From: Bacteroidota bacterium
GTDB lineage: Bacteria; Bacteroidota; Bacteroidia; UKL13-3
Direction of reading: 5' to 3'
Length of the DNA stretch: 43,864 bases
Assembly (NCBI GenBank): GCA_947459415.1
Contig: CANHDN010000006.1
Span: forward strand, 1 to 43,864
A program made the position numbers and the translations under genes. Positions 16,787 through 26,364 of this stretch are shown here, one piece after another. How positions within the stretch are numbered: position 1 is the stretch's first letter; each line of letters begins with the position of its first letter. A model generated the notes under the pieces. It made no database searches. It was not told where the DNA came from and was given only the letters and a program-made list of their open reading frames with translations.

Positions 16787-19081
16787 TTAAAATGGATAAC
16801 CAACTCCAAAATTAAGAATTGTATTATTCCAAAGTACACCAATATCACTATAGCTGCCTAATACATTTCGGTTATTTAATGGCTTCCGTGGATCAATAAT
16901 TGGGGCGGCTGCATCTAATCTCACAATTAAGAAATCTAGATTTAGTCTTAACCCAAGGCCAGAACCAACGGCTAATTGTTTGTAAAAAGTGTTGAATGCA
17001 AATACTTCCTCATTTCTCCCATCTTCTTTAATTCTCCAAATGTTACCCATGTCTACAAAAATGGCTCCTTCAATAAAATGATTTAAAATATTAAATCTGG
17101 ATTCCAAGTTAAATTCTAATCGAACATCTCCACTTCGGTCTGTATTACCTGCTGCGTTGTATGCTCCGGGCCCAATAGATCTTGGTAAAAATGCACGTAT
17201 ACTATTGGCTCCGCCAGTAAAAAAACGCTTATCAAAAGGTACGTAATCTGGTGAGTTTCCATAAGGGATTGCAACACCAATGGCTAGCCTTGAGGCCAAG
17301 CGATTATTTTCGTCTAAATAACGGTTATACCTAATATCTGCAAAAGTTTTAGCATATTGAAAATATTGTACACCTAAAAATTTATTGAAACTAGTATCTG
17401 ATTGAATTCCTAAAATCGGATAAAACTGATCTATTAGTGTTCCGGCTAATTCTATCACATCCCATTTTATATAAGTATAATGCTTCTTTCTTATGTTTCC
17501 TTGGTTGTTAAATACAAAACCATACCTAGAAGCAGTCACTAAATTATTATTAAATACACTTTGTAAATATGGGTCATTTTTACTTTGCTCTGCGAGCAGA
17601 TCGTTGTTAAAATCTGTTTTGATATAACTAATCTCTGCTGGTACAAAATATTGACTGAAATAAGGTCTAATTTTTTGCCAGCTGAACCCTATCGCATAAA
17701 CATTCCGAATCCAATTTACATTCTCCTCCCAAATAAAAGTTGCAGTTAACTGGCTTTTATTTGTATACTTATTCCACCTTCTATCTAATTTTGGTAGAAA
17801 AAGTAATTTTGGGAAAATTAAACTTGCTGATAAATTTGATTCAAAACTATTAAAAAATGTTGAACTAGGTATATTAAAACCACGCTGCGCCTCTATAGAA
17901 AGGCGATAACTCAATTGCAGGATTTCTGCATGATTAAAAACATTTTTATCTGTTAGGGTAATTTGCGATGCTAGTCCGTAATTTCTTCCTGTTGAACCTG
18001 TCACTAGATTTGATTGATCTGAAGTGATGGCTTGGGGCTCAATGGTGAAATCATATTTATTGCTTGGTTGTAATCTAATAATGTAATCTAGGCTCGGCGT
18101 ATCTGTCTCTTCATGGTGCTGAACTGCAGTCATATTAACAGACCTAAATATTTGCAAATCATTTAATCTATTAAATGAAATGCTCGACAATGTCTGATTA
18201 AAGGTTTGTTTAGGTTCAATTAATAAGGCTCTTTCAAGCACTTGAGGATGCAATGGGAAATTATTGAATTTATATCTAAATTGACTATTGGTATTGGTAT
18301 CTTTATTATGTTTACCATCATCCTTATTTTCAATTTCAATAAAGATTTGATTTATTTTATATGGATTATATCTTTTAAAACCTTCTGGATTGCTGATGTT
18401 TAAGCCTACCATAGCCCGATAGTTTTTCATGGCGGTGTCTAAATCAAATTCAATATAATCTTTGTTAAATGAAAAGTAACCTTGATCTTTTAGTTGGTCC
18501 GCAATCCGATTTTTTTCCTTCAACATGTTTTCAAACTTGATAGGATTACCATACCTAATATGACTCAGTTCAAATTGAGATTGAACTAAGGAATCTATTT
18601 TTTGATCTGCAATGTGCTGTTCAATTCTATAAATATGGTAAGCCTCACCTGTACTAATCTTATAAATAACTATTTTTTTATGTGATTTGCCAATTAGTTC
18701 GTAAGTGATTTTCGGATAAAAATACCCCTCCGTTCTGAGGTAACCCGTAATACCGCGAACAGATGATTCAATTAAATTACTATCAAGAATTACCGGCGCT
18801 TCTCCCATTTTCTTTTGTATGGTATTGCCTAACCAAGTATGAGGGAAAGAGTTTCCTAATTGATACATTCTGAGGTTTAAACGTGTTAAGTTTAAGATTC
18901 GTTTATTTGGTATTTGTTTGATGTATGCATCTAGATTACTGCTAAACAACCTAGATTCTCTAGATTCTTTAATCACTATTTTGTTTTTATATAAAAATGC
19001 ACCTTCTTTTTGAGCAAGTTTTGATAAATTGCAAGCCTGCAGCATTACTAACGAAATAGCAAGAATTAATACAAAGCGCAT
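16787..19081 (-). CDS. tamL: TamL-type lipoprotein BamA/TamA homologue
   Basis: A 764-residue outer-membrane protein of the Omp85 superfamily. The N-terminus MRFVLILAISLVMLQAC is a lipoprotein signal with Cys at 17. POTRA-like segments follow (for example ITYELIGKSHKKIVIYKIST), and then a 16-strand type barrel with LPRSIGPGAYNA, GDVRLEFNLESRF and GSGLGLRLNLDFLIVRLD, ending in VGYPF. Lipidated TamA homologues (TamL) are characteristic of Bacteroidota and are thought to assemble outer-membrane proteins with a TamB partner. No tamB is in this window. The frame is open 82 codons further upstream, but the lipobox fixes the ATG at 19079-19081. That codon overlaps the start codon of the divergent methyltransferase. 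Confidence 0.88.
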   Translation of the reverse strand: MRFVLILAISLVMLQACNLSKLAQKEGAFLYKNKIVIKESRESRLFSSNLDAYIKQIPNKRILNLTRLNLRMYQLGNSFPHTWLGNTIQKKMGEAPVILDSNLIESSVRGITGYLRTEGYFYPKITYELIGKSHKKIVIYKISTGEAYHIYRIEQHIADQKIDSLVQSQFELSHIRYGNPIKFENMLKEKNRIADQLKDQGYFSFNKDYIEFDLDTAMKNYRAMVGLNISNPEGFKRYNPYKINQIFIEIENKDDGKHNKDTNTNSQFRYKFNNFPLHPQVLERALLIEPKQTFNQTLSSISFNRLNDLQIFRSVNMTAVQHHEETDTPSLDYIIRLQPSNKYDFTIEPQAITSDQSNLVTGSTGRNYGLASQITLTDKNVFNHAEILQLSYRLSIEAQRGFNIPSSTFFNSFESNLSASLIFPKLLFLPKLDRRWNKYTNKSQLTATFIWEENVNWIRNVYAIGFSWQKIRPYFSQYFVPAEISYIKTDFNNDLLAEQSKNDPYLQSVFNNNLVTASRYGFVFNNQGNIRKKHYTYIKWDVIELAGTLIDQFYPILGIQSDTSFNKFLGVQYFQYAKTFADIRYNRYLDENNRLASRLAIGVAIPYGNSPDYVPFDKRFFTGGANSIRAFLPRSIGPGAYNAAGNTDRSGDVRLEFNLESRFNILNHFIEGAIFVDMGNIWRIKEDGRNEEVFAFNTFYKQLAVGSGLGLRLNLDFLIVRLDAAAPIIDPRKPLNNRNVLGSYSDIGVLWNNTILNFGVGYPF

Positions 19082-19826
19082 GTTAACAAAAGCAACTATC
19101 AAATTGGTAAAATCTTTATCAGACAAATCGAATCGATATGCAAATAAGCTATTTGTTGCTGAAGGAAGCAAATCTGTTTTAGATTTATTAGCTGCAAATT
19201 GTAAATTGATACAAGTTTTTGCATTAGCTGAGTGGATTAAAGTGAATGAGGCAAAGTTACCCAATTTTGCCACTATTACTTGTTTGAGTGAAAAAGAATT
19301 GACCCAATTAAGCACTCTTAAAAGCACTCGTGAGGTGATTGCATTGTTTCAGATTCCTTTATTTCGGCTCGAACCTAGCCAAGTAAATGGCTTAGTATTG
19401 GCTTTAGATACCGTGCAAGATCCAGGGAATTTAGGAACCATTATTCGCTTGGCAGATTGGTATGGCATCAAAAATATTCTTTGTAGTAATCAAACAGTAG
19501 ATGCATTTAACCCAAAAGTAGTTCAGGCAACTATGGGTTCATTAGGAAGGGTGCAGCTACATTATGGCGATTTGTCAGTTTTTTTTAAGTCACTCCATTT
19601 TCCGGTAATTGCTGCAGAAATGAATGGAATACCTGCACGCAAATTTAATTTTGAAGAAAATCTAGTTCTACTGCTAGGTAATGAGGGAACAGGTGTAAGT
19701 AATGAGTTAAGGCCATTTATTAATCAAAGTATTTCAATTGAAAAAATTGGTTCGGCCGAAAGTTTAAATGTAGCTATGGCAGGTGCTATTTTAATAGATA
19801 GGTATTTTGGTCAGGTATTCAACTAA
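19080..19826 (+). CDS. TrmH/SpoU-family RNA 2'-O-methyltransferase
   Basis: A 248-residue SPOUT methyltransferase. An N-terminal L30e-like RNA-binding region (LVKSLSDKSNRYANKLFVAEG) precedes the knotted catalytic domain. Its three motifs are visible: LALDTVQDPGNLGTIIRLAD, LLLGNEGTGVSNEL and ISIEKIGSAESLNVAMAGAI. It would methylate the 2'-OH of a ribose in rRNA or tRNA; the exact nucleotide cannot be told. Upstream codons are open to 19029, but homologues start at 'ML(S/T)K..IK.I.SL', which fixes the ATG at 19080-19082. That ATG overlaps the tamL start codon on the other strand. Confidence 0.9.
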   Translation: MLTKATIKLVKSLSDKSNRYANKLFVAEGSKSVLDLLAANCKLIQVFALAEWIKVNEAKLPNFATITCLSEKELTQLSTLKSTREVIALFQIPLFRLEPSQVNGLVLALDTVQDPGNLGTIIRLADWYGIKNILCSNQTVDAFNPKVVQATMGSLGRVQLHYGDLSVFFKSLHFPVIAAEMNGIPARKFNFEENLVLLLGNEGTGVSNELRPFINQSISIEKIGSAESLNVAMAGAILIDRYFGQVFN

Positions 19827-19878
19827 TGGCACAAGGATTGTAAAGATTGATATCTAAGATTTTTAGTTCAACAATAAG

Positions 19879-22362
19879 ATGGGAAAAATGCACGATAGAT
19901 TGATTTTAAGTAATATAATAAATGATGATAATGATAGTTCCGATTTCATCTCTCTGCTAAGTCAGGAGGAAGAGGATATCATGAATAAAGAAACGCTACC
20001 AGAAAGTCTGCCAATTTTACCGCTCAGAAATACCATCTTATTCCCGGGTGTGGTAATGCCTATTACGGTGGCAAGAGATAAATCAATTCAATTACTTAAA
20101 GAGGCCAATAAAACCAAGGATAAATTAGTAGGAGTTGTTGCTCAATTAGCATCAGATATTGAAGAGCCTGAGGAGAGAGATTTACATAAAATTGGTACTG
20201 TTGCTACCATTTTGCGCATGATTAAAATGCCTGATGGCAGCACGATGGCGGTTATTCAAGGAAAAAGACGATTCGAAATAATCTCTACCATTAGTACAGA
20301 CCCTTATCTAAAAGCAAATGTAGTAGCGCTTCCTGAGCCAGTTTTTGAGGAAGATGATGAAGCCAGAGCGCTTTCTGAATCTATCAAAGATTATTCCCAA
20401 AAAATTATAAATATGTCTCCTCACATGCCTAGTGAGGCAGCTATGGCCATCAGTAAAATTAAGAGCCCAACCTTTCTAGTAAATTTTGTGGCTTCAAATT
20501 TAAATGCTGAGACCAATGTAAAACAGGAAATTCTTGAAGTTTTGCCTTACAAAAAAAGGGCACACTTGGTATTAGAAGCATTAAAAAAGGACTTTCAATT
20601 TGCAGAAATTAAAGCACAGATTGAAAGTAAAGTGCGCGGAGATTTAGATAAACAGCAACGCGATTATTTTTTACAGCAACAAATTAAAGCAATACAAGAG
20701 GAACTCGGAGGAGACTCTCCAGAGCGCGATATTGATAATTTATTGCAGGCAGCCAAGAATAAAAAATGGTCTACCAAAGTAAATGATGCATTTGCAAAAG
20801 AATTAGAACGCCTGCGCAGAACCAATCCAATGGCGCCAGATTATGGTATTCAACTCAATTATTTACAGTTATTATTAGATTTACCTTGGGAAGAATTTAC
20901 TAAGGATAATTTTGATTTAAAACGCGCTGAAAAGATTTTAAATGAAGACCATTTTGGGTTAGAAAAAGTGAAACAGCGAATTTTGGAATACCTGGCTGTG
21001 CTCAAGTTAAAGAGTAATATGAAAAGTCCAATCTTGTGTCTTTACGGACCTCCAGGTGTTGGAAAAACTTCTCTGGGTAAGTCTATTGCTAAAGCATTGG
21101 GAAGAAAATATGCTCGTGTAGCTTTGGGAGGCTTGAGTGATGAAAGTGAAATTCGAGGTCACCGCCGAACATACATAGGAGCTATGCCAGGAAGAATTAT
21201 TCAAAATCTTAAAAAAGTAAAATCAAATAATCCTGTTTTTGTACTTGATGAGGTTGATAAAATGGGTATGAGTTTTAGAGGCGACCCAAGCAGTGCATTA
21301 TTAGAAGTATTAGATCCCGAACAAAATGCTACCTTCTATGATAATTTTGTAGAAATTGAATATGATCTGTCTCATGTAATGTTTGTAGCTACGGCCAATT
21401 CCTTGGATCAAATACAACCTGCTTTATTAGACAGGATGGAAGTGATAGAGATTAATGGCTATACTTTAGAGGAGAAAGTTCAAATTGCTAAGAAATATTT
21501 AATACCAAAACAAAAGGAAAATCATGGTTTAAAAACGAAAGATTTTGAACTAAGTGAAGAGGTGTTAAAAATAATTGTTGAGGGTTATACGCGCGAAAGC
21601 GGTGTTCGTGGTTTAGAAAAACAAATTGCTTCAGTAGCTCGTCACATAGCGCGTGAAAAAGTAATGGGTAATACCTATAATAAAAAGGTTTTGCCTGCAG
21701 ATATTATTAAAATTTTGGGTGTTGACAGAGGAGAAAAGGAGACCTATCAAGGGAATGATGTGGCAGGTGTAGTTACAGGATTAGCCTGGACGAGTGTTGG
21801 AGGAGAGATTTTGTTTGTAGAAAGTATTTTACATAAAGGTAAAGGTAAACTAACTTTAACTGGCCATTTGGGTGAGGTAATGAAAGAATCTGCCATTACA
21901 GCCTTAAGTTACCTAAAAGCTAATTGTGATAAATTACACATAGATCCGTTGGTATTTGATCAATATGATTTGCACATACATGTTCCTGCTGGTGCTGTGC
22001 CTAAAGATGGTCCTTCAGCCGGAATTACCATGTTAACTTCACTGGCATCTGTTTATACACAAAGAAAAATTAGGCCACATTTGGCAATGACGGGTGAAAT
22101 AACATTACGCGGAAAAGTATTGCCAATTGGTGGGGTTAAAGAGAAAATTTTAGCAGCAAAAAGAGCCGGAATTACAGATATTATTTTATGCGAAGCAAAC
22201 CGTAAGGATGTGTTAGAAATAAAAGAAAGTTATTTGAGTGATTTAACCTTTACCTATGTTAAAGAAATGTATGAAGTGATCGATTTTGCTTTACTTCCAG
22301 AAAAAGTTAATTCGCCAATAGACTTATCAGTTACTCTTAATCATACTTCTCCAGTAATTTAA
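19879..22362 (+). CDS. lon: ATP-dependent protease La (Lon)
   Basis: An 827-residue LonA protease that degrades misfolded and regulatory proteins in the cytoplasm. The substrate-binding LON domain begins at about residue 45 (LPILPLRNTILFPGVVMPIT). The AAA+ module has Walker A GPPGVGKTSLGKS, Walker B VFVLDEVDKMG and ATANSLDQIQPALLDRME. The protease domain carries the Ser in PKDGPSAGITM (about residue 713) and the Lys in GGVKEKILAAKRAG (about residue 755). It follows the RNA methyltransferase after 52 bases. Its 3' end overlaps the end of the convergent pseudouridine synthase gene by 26 bases. The start is the first ATG of the frame, and other nearby ATGs would change little. Confidence 0.97.
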   Translation: MGKMHDRLILSNIINDDNDSSDFISLLSQEEEDIMNKETLPESLPILPLRNTILFPGVVMPITVARDKSIQLLKEANKTKDKLVGVVAQLASDIEEPEERDLHKIGTVATILRMIKMPDGSTMAVIQGKRRFEIISTISTDPYLKANVVALPEPVFEEDDEARALSESIKDYSQKIINMSPHMPSEAAMAISKIKSPTFLVNFVASNLNAETNVKQEILEVLPYKKRAHLVLEALKKDFQFAEIKAQIESKVRGDLDKQQRDYFLQQQIKAIQEELGGDSPERDIDNLLQAAKNKKWSTKVNDAFAKELERLRRTNPMAPDYGIQLNYLQLLLDLPWEEFTKDNFDLKRAEKILNEDHFGLEKVKQRILEYLAVLKLKSNMKSPILCLYGPPGVGKTSLGKSIAKALGRKYARVALGGLSDESEIRGHRRTYIGAMPGRIIQNLKKVKSNNPVFVLDEVDKMGMSFRGDPSSALLEVLDPEQNATFYDNFVEIEYDLSHVMFVATANSLDQIQPALLDRMEVIEINGYTLEEKVQIAKKYLIPKQKENHGLKTKDFELSEEVLKIIVEGYTRESGVRGLEKQIASVARHIAREKVMGNTYNKKVLPADIIKILGVDRGEKETYQGNDVAGVVTGLAWTSVGGEILFVESILHKGKGKLTLTGHLGEVMKESAITALSYLKANCDKLHIDPLVFDQYDLHIHVPAGAVPKDGPSAGITMLTSLASVYTQRKIRPHLAMTGEITLRGKVLPIGGVKEKILAAKRAGITDIILCEANRKDVLEIKESYLSDLTFTYVKEMYEVIDFALLPEKVNSPIDLSVTLNHTSPVI

Positions 22363-23059
22363 CCAATACCGCAAAATCTTTTGGATAAGGTGCATTGATG
22401 TGATATTCTTTCTCAAATAGATTGAAGCGAATGGCATAGGCGTGAAGTGCAACTCGTTTCATCATTGGTTCGGCATTTTCCCACTTCCCTTCTTTAAATT
22501 TAGGTTTTATCTTAGCTAAGTAAGGCATTGTACCACCATAGGTTGTATCTGCCACCAAAGGAAAATTTTGAGATGCCAAATGAATTCTAATTTGGTGCAA
22601 TCTTCCTGTTATAGGCATGCAAGCGAGCAGGGTATAATGTTTATATAATTTAAGTGTTTGAACCAATGTTTCAGATGGCTTACCATCTATCTTATCTATT
22701 TTTGCAATTCCTTTAGCGGTTTGACCCAATGGAGCACTGATACTCATTTCATCTACTTGTAAATGCCCCTGAACCATGGCATGGTAAATTTTCATTACTT
22801 CACGCTTTTCAAATAACATAGACATTTCTCGGTATACCTGTTCGTTTTTGGCAATTACCAAAACGCCGCTGGTTTCTTTATCCAATCTATGACAGAGTTG
22901 TAAGTTTTCATCATATTTTTTTGCTTGTCTAATAATAGAAAAAACATCACCATGTCTGTCGTCTAGTGAAGAATATAAAGCTGGTTTGTTTATGAAGATA
23001 AAATGTTCATCCTCAAATAGGATCATTTTCGAAAATGGGATCACTTTAGGTTTGTCCAT
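22337..23059 (-). CDS. RluA-family pseudouridine synthase
   Basis: A 240-residue RNA pseudouridine synthase that isomerises uridine in rRNA or tRNA. The catalytic motif is CHRLDKETSGVLVIAKN, with Asp at residue 60. Other family segments are FEDEHFIFINKP near the N-terminus and ITGRLHQIRIHLAS with DTTYGG. There is no N-terminal S4 domain, so it is the short RluA-like form. The target uridine is not predictable from sequence. Its coding end overlaps the end of lon by 26 bases. Confidence 0.9.
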   Translation of the reverse strand: MDKPKVIPFSKMILFEDEHFIFINKPALYSSLDDRHGDVFSIIRQAKKYDENLQLCHRLDKETSGVLVIAKNEQVYREMSMLFEKREVMKIYHAMVQGHLQVDEMSISAPLGQTAKGIAKIDKIDGKPSETLVQTLKLYKHYTLLACMPITGRLHQIRIHLASQNFPLVADTTYGGTMPYLAKIKPKFKEGKWENAEPMMKRVALHAYAIRFNLFEKEYHINAPYPKDFAVLVKLLEKYD

Positions 23060-23100
23060 GTGCCGGTATTATTGAAATAGTAGATGAAATTTTATTGTTA

Positions 23101-24996
23101 TTAATCGGTTAAATCTAGCCACCTGAGCTCTTTTTCATCGAGCGCACTTTTAATCTTTTCTAATGCAGTGCTCCAACCCAATAACTCCTCATGACTTTCG
23201 CTGCCTTTATTTAATTGCTCCTCTAGGTTTGCCTTTTCTGTATTGAGGGCTTCAATGGATTCTTCTAATTCACCCAGTTCGCGCTGTTCTTTAAATGAAA
23301 GTTTCTTTTTTTCAAGGGGTTTAGGTGTTTCTTTGATAGCTGCTATTTTGGGCTCTTTGGCTTCTTGTTTGGCAGCATATGCTGCAATTTTTATGTCTTC
23401 TTGTTCGTTTAAATAATCTTGGTAATTCCCATTAAAATCTCTGATGTAACCCTCGCCTTCAAATACAAATAATTTATCTACCAGCGTGTCCATAAAATAT
23501 CTGTCGTGGGTAACCACCAACAAACATCCTTCAAAAGATTCTAAAAATTCCTCCAATACATTTAAAGTTTCAATATCTAAATCATTGGTTGGCTCATCTA
23601 AAATAAGAAAGTTTGGTTTTTCCATTAAAACCGTTAAAAGGTATAACCTACGCTTTTCGCCTCCACTCAGTGTGCTTACAAAATTGTGTTGTTTTTTTGG
23701 GTCAAACAGAAACATGCGAAGCAGTGCAATGGCAGTAAGCTTAACACCTTTGCCCACTTCTAAATATTCTGCAATATCTGTTATTACTTCTACAACTCGT
23801 TTGTCTTCTTTTAATTGTAACCCTTGCTGACCATAATACCCAAATTTCACCGTTTCTCCTTTAACAACACTCCCAGAATCTGGTTTTTCTAAGCCTTGCA
23901 ACATGTTTAGAAATGTTGATTTTCCAACCCCATTTTTTCCAATAATACCAATGCGTTCACCTGGTTTAAACAAGTAAGAAAAGTCTGCTGCAATTTTTAA
24001 GGAATTAAAACTTTTGTTGAGTTGATTGACCTCTAAAATTTTTCCGCCCATGCGTTTCATTTGCATCACAATTTCAACTTGCGAATCATCTTTTTTAAAG
24101 GCAGCTTTTTCTTTTATTTCATAATAGGCATCAATTCTACTTTTAGATTTAGTGGTTCTGGCTTTGGGCTGCCTGCGCATCCATTCTAATTCTTTTTTTG
24201 CCAATTTTCTGGCTTCATCAGCTTCCTTGGCTTGATAAGTTTCCCGTTGTTGTTTCTTCTCTAAAAAGTAAGCGTAATTGCCTTTATAGGTGAATAATTG
24301 ACCCAAGTCTAATTCAATTATTTCATTACATACATGATCTAGAAAATACCTATCATGGGTTACTAAAAGCAAGGTAATATCTTGAGATTTTAAATAGGCT
24401 TCCAACCACTCAATCATCGGAATATCTAAATGGTTGGTGGGTTCATCTAAAATGAGCATATCGGGGCTCTGAATTAATACCCTAGCAAGGGCTAAACGCT
24501 TCTTTTGACCACCACTTAGTTGTTCTGCCGTATGATTTAAATGATGTTGAAGGTTTAATTGGCTCAGAATGGTATGTACTCTTGCCTCTATATCCCAGGC
24601 CTGAAATACATCCATTTGTTCCATGGCTACCTGCAATTTGTTTTGAATACGTTCGTCGTTTGGATTTGAATGCAAGGCTTCCATGCACCATTCGTAATCT
24701 GCAACGGCTTTTATAACCTCGTTGTCAGAATTAAATACGGCCTCCCAAACAGTATCTGTTTTTTCAAATTGAGGATCTTGGGCTAAGTAAGCCCATTTAA
24801 TATGTTTGTCTATTACTACATTTCCAGCATCTGGCTCATCACATTTGCATAATAAATTGAGCAAAGATGTTTTTCCAGTTCCATTTTTTGCAATAAGTGC
24901 TACCCGATTTCCTTTGGCTAAGGTGTAGGAGATGTTTTCAAATAATATGCGCTCTCCAAATCTTTTCGACAGATTTTCTGCCCTTAAATAATTCAT
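23101..24996 (-). CDS. ABC-F family ATPase, Uup-like
   Basis: A 631-residue soluble protein with two ABC ATPase domains and no membrane segments, as in ABC-F translation factors that act on the ribosome. Domain 1 has ALIAKNGTGKTSLLNLL, LSGGQKKRLALA and LILDEPTNHLD. Domain 2 has IGIIGKNGVGKSTFLNML, LSGGEKRRLYLL and LILDEPTNDLD. The linker between them contains the charged MRRQPKARTTKSKSRIDAYY segment. The C-terminal 80 residues form a Glu/Lys-rich coiled coil, as in Uup. The first Walker A begins A-K-N rather than the usual G-x-N, a mild variation. Antibiotic-resistance ABC-F proteins share this plan, but nothing here points to that role. Confidence 0.92.
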   Translation of the reverse strand: MNYLRAENLSKRFGERILFENISYTLAKGNRVALIAKNGTGKTSLLNLLCKCDEPDAGNVVIDKHIKWAYLAQDPQFEKTDTVWEAVFNSDNEVIKAVADYEWCMEALHSNPNDERIQNKLQVAMEQMDVFQAWDIEARVHTILSQLNLQHHLNHTAEQLSGGQKKRLALARVLIQSPDMLILDEPTNHLDIPMIEWLEAYLKSQDITLLLVTHDRYFLDHVCNEIIELDLGQLFTYKGNYAYFLEKKQQRETYQAKEADEARKLAKKELEWMRRQPKARTTKSKSRIDAYYEIKEKAAFKKDDSQVEIVMQMKRMGGKILEVNQLNKSFNSLKIAADFSYLFKPGERIGIIGKNGVGKSTFLNMLQGLEKPDSGSVVKGETVKFGYYGQQGLQLKEDKRVVEVITDIAEYLEVGKGVKLTAIALLRMFLFDPKKQHNFVSTLSGGEKRRLYLLTVLMEKPNFLILDEPTNDLDIETLNVLEEFLESFEGCLLVVTHDRYFMDTLVDKLFVFEGEGYIRDFNGNYQDYLNEQEDIKIAAYAAKQEAKEPKIAAIKETPKPLEKKKLSFKEQRELGELEESIEALNTEKANLEEQLNKGSESHEELLGWSTALEKIKSALDEKELRWLDLTD

Positions 24997-25120
24997 GGGC
25001 GCAAGATAGATAAATATGTGCTATCGCATTTCATTGTTTTAATTATTTTTTCTGCTGCTAATCCTAACAGAATCAAATAAGGTGTTGATGCGAAACAGGC
25101 TGTTAATAGTGAAATTTTAT

Positions 25121-25128
25121 TATATTTG
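25121..25128 (+). promoter_or_regulatory. -7 promoter element of ribBA (TATATTTG)
   Basis: An exact TAnnTTTG match followed by CGCCC, 18 bases before the ATG at 25147. It contains the alternative TTG start at 25126, which it therefore rules out as a start codon. The implied leader of roughly 10-15 bases leaves no room for an FMN riboswitch. Confidence 0.65.
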
Positions 25129-25146
25129 CGCCCTCAAATCTTTAAC

Positions 25147-26364
25147 ATGTCTTTTAAATTTAATACCATAGAAGAAGCAATCACAGATATTCAAAACGGT
25201 AAAATGATTATCGTTGTTGATGACGAGGATAGAGAGAATGAAGGTGATTTTTTAACAGCTGCCAGAAATGTTACGCCAGAGGTAATTAATTTTATGGCAC
25301 GTGAGGGTAGGGGGTTAATTTGCGCGCCATTGGTTGATAGTAGGTGTGCTGAATTAAAACTTGACCTCATGGTTAATGCCAATACCACCCTGCATGAAAC
25401 TCCTTTTACGGTATCGGTAGATTTGCTTGGTAAAGGTTGTACCACCGGTATTTCTGCGCAAGATAGAGCTAAAACGGTACAGGCATTAATAGACCCAAAT
25501 AGTAAACCTGAAGATTTTGGTAAACCTGGTCATATTTTCCCACTTAAAGCACGCCCTGAAGGAGTTTTAAGAAGAGCAGGGCATACAGAAGCTGCCATAG
25601 ATTTTGCCCGTTTAGCAGGGTTTGAGCCTGCAGGTTGTATTGTTGAAATTTTAAATGAAGATGGGAGCATGGCGCGTGTTCCAGATCTTATTAAAATTGC
25701 TCAAAAATTTGATATGAAATTGGTTACGATTAAAGACTTAATTGCTTATCGTTTAGAAAAAGAGTCTCTTATTCAGCGATTAATTTCTGTCGATATGCCA
25801 ACTTCGTATGGTAATTTTGTGTTAACCGCATTCAAACAAACCGATACTGGTGAAGAACATTTGGTACTCCAGAAGGGAACCTGGGAAGAAAATGAACCTG
25901 TACTAGTTAGGGTTCATTCTTCTTGCATAACAGGAGATATTTTTCATTCCATGCGCTGTGATTGTGGTGATCAATTACATAAAGCAATGGAGCTAATTGA
26001 AAAAGAAGGAAAGGGAATGGTATTATACATAAACCAAGAGGGAAGGGGAATTGGTTTAGTAAATAAATTGAAAGCCTATAAATTGCAAGAACAAGGTTTA
26101 GATACGGTAGATGCAAATTTGCAACTAGGCTTTAAAATGGATGAGCGTGATTACGGCGTAGGTGCTCAAATTTTAAGGGCAATGGGAGTGCAAAAAATGC
26201 GATTAATGACCAATAATCCAACGAAACGTGCCGGATTAATTGGCTACGGTTTAGAGATTGTAGAAAATGTACCTTTAGCAGTTGTTCCAAATCCACATAA
26301 TAAAAAGTATCTTGATACTAAGCGGGATAAAATGGGGCATGAATTAAAAGCAGAATCAAAATAA
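25147..26364 (+). CDS. ribBA: Bifunctional 3,4-dihydroxy-2-butanone 4-phosphate synthase / GTP cyclohydrolase II
   Basis: A 405-residue enzyme that starts both branches of riboflavin synthesis. The RibB half (to about residue 200) has [24 protein letters not shown] and [20 protein letters not shown]. The RibA half has the zinc-binding [20 protein letters not shown] and [11 protein letters not shown], with the GTP-binding [12 protein letters not shown] near the end. The frame is open to a TTG at 25126, but that lies inside the -7 promoter box, and homologues begin near MSF, so the ATG at 25147 is chosen. Its stop TAA shares a base with the ATG of the next gene (TAATG). Other rib genes are not in the window. 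Confidence 0.95.
   Translation: MSFKFNTIEEAITDIQNGKMIIVVDDEDRENEGDFLTAARNVTPEVINFMAREGRGLICAPLVDSRCAELKLDLMVNANTTLHETPFTVSVDLLGKGCTTGISAQDRAKTVQALIDPNSKPEDFGKPGHIFPLKARPEGVLRRAGHTEAAIDFARLAGFEPAGCIVEILNEDGSMARVPDLIKIAQKFDMKLVTIKDLIAYRLEKESLIQRLISVDMPTSYGNFVLTAFKQTDTGEEHLVLQKGTWEENEPVLVRVHSSCITGDIFHSMRCDCGDQLHKAMELIEKEGKGMVLYINQEGRGIGLVNKLKAYKLQEQGLDTVDANLQLGFKMDERDYGVGAQILRAMGVQKMRLMTNNPTKRAGLIGYGLEIVENVPLAVVPNPHNKKYLDTKRDKMGHELKAESK

Noticed and set aside
19082-19327. Longer tamL frame starting at 19327
   Set aside because: It would place 82 unrelated residues ahead of a perfect lipoprotein signal peptide and lie wholly inside the methyltransferase gene.
23101-24996. Antibiotic-resistance role for the ABC-F protein
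   Set aside because: The C-terminal coiled coil and Uup-like DEPTNDLD domain fit a housekeeping ABC-F. No leader peptide or resistance context is seen.
24997-25146. FMN riboswitch ahead of ribBA
   Set aside because: The conserved RFN-box sequences are not visible, and the -7 box at 25121 leaves only a leader of about 10-15 bases.
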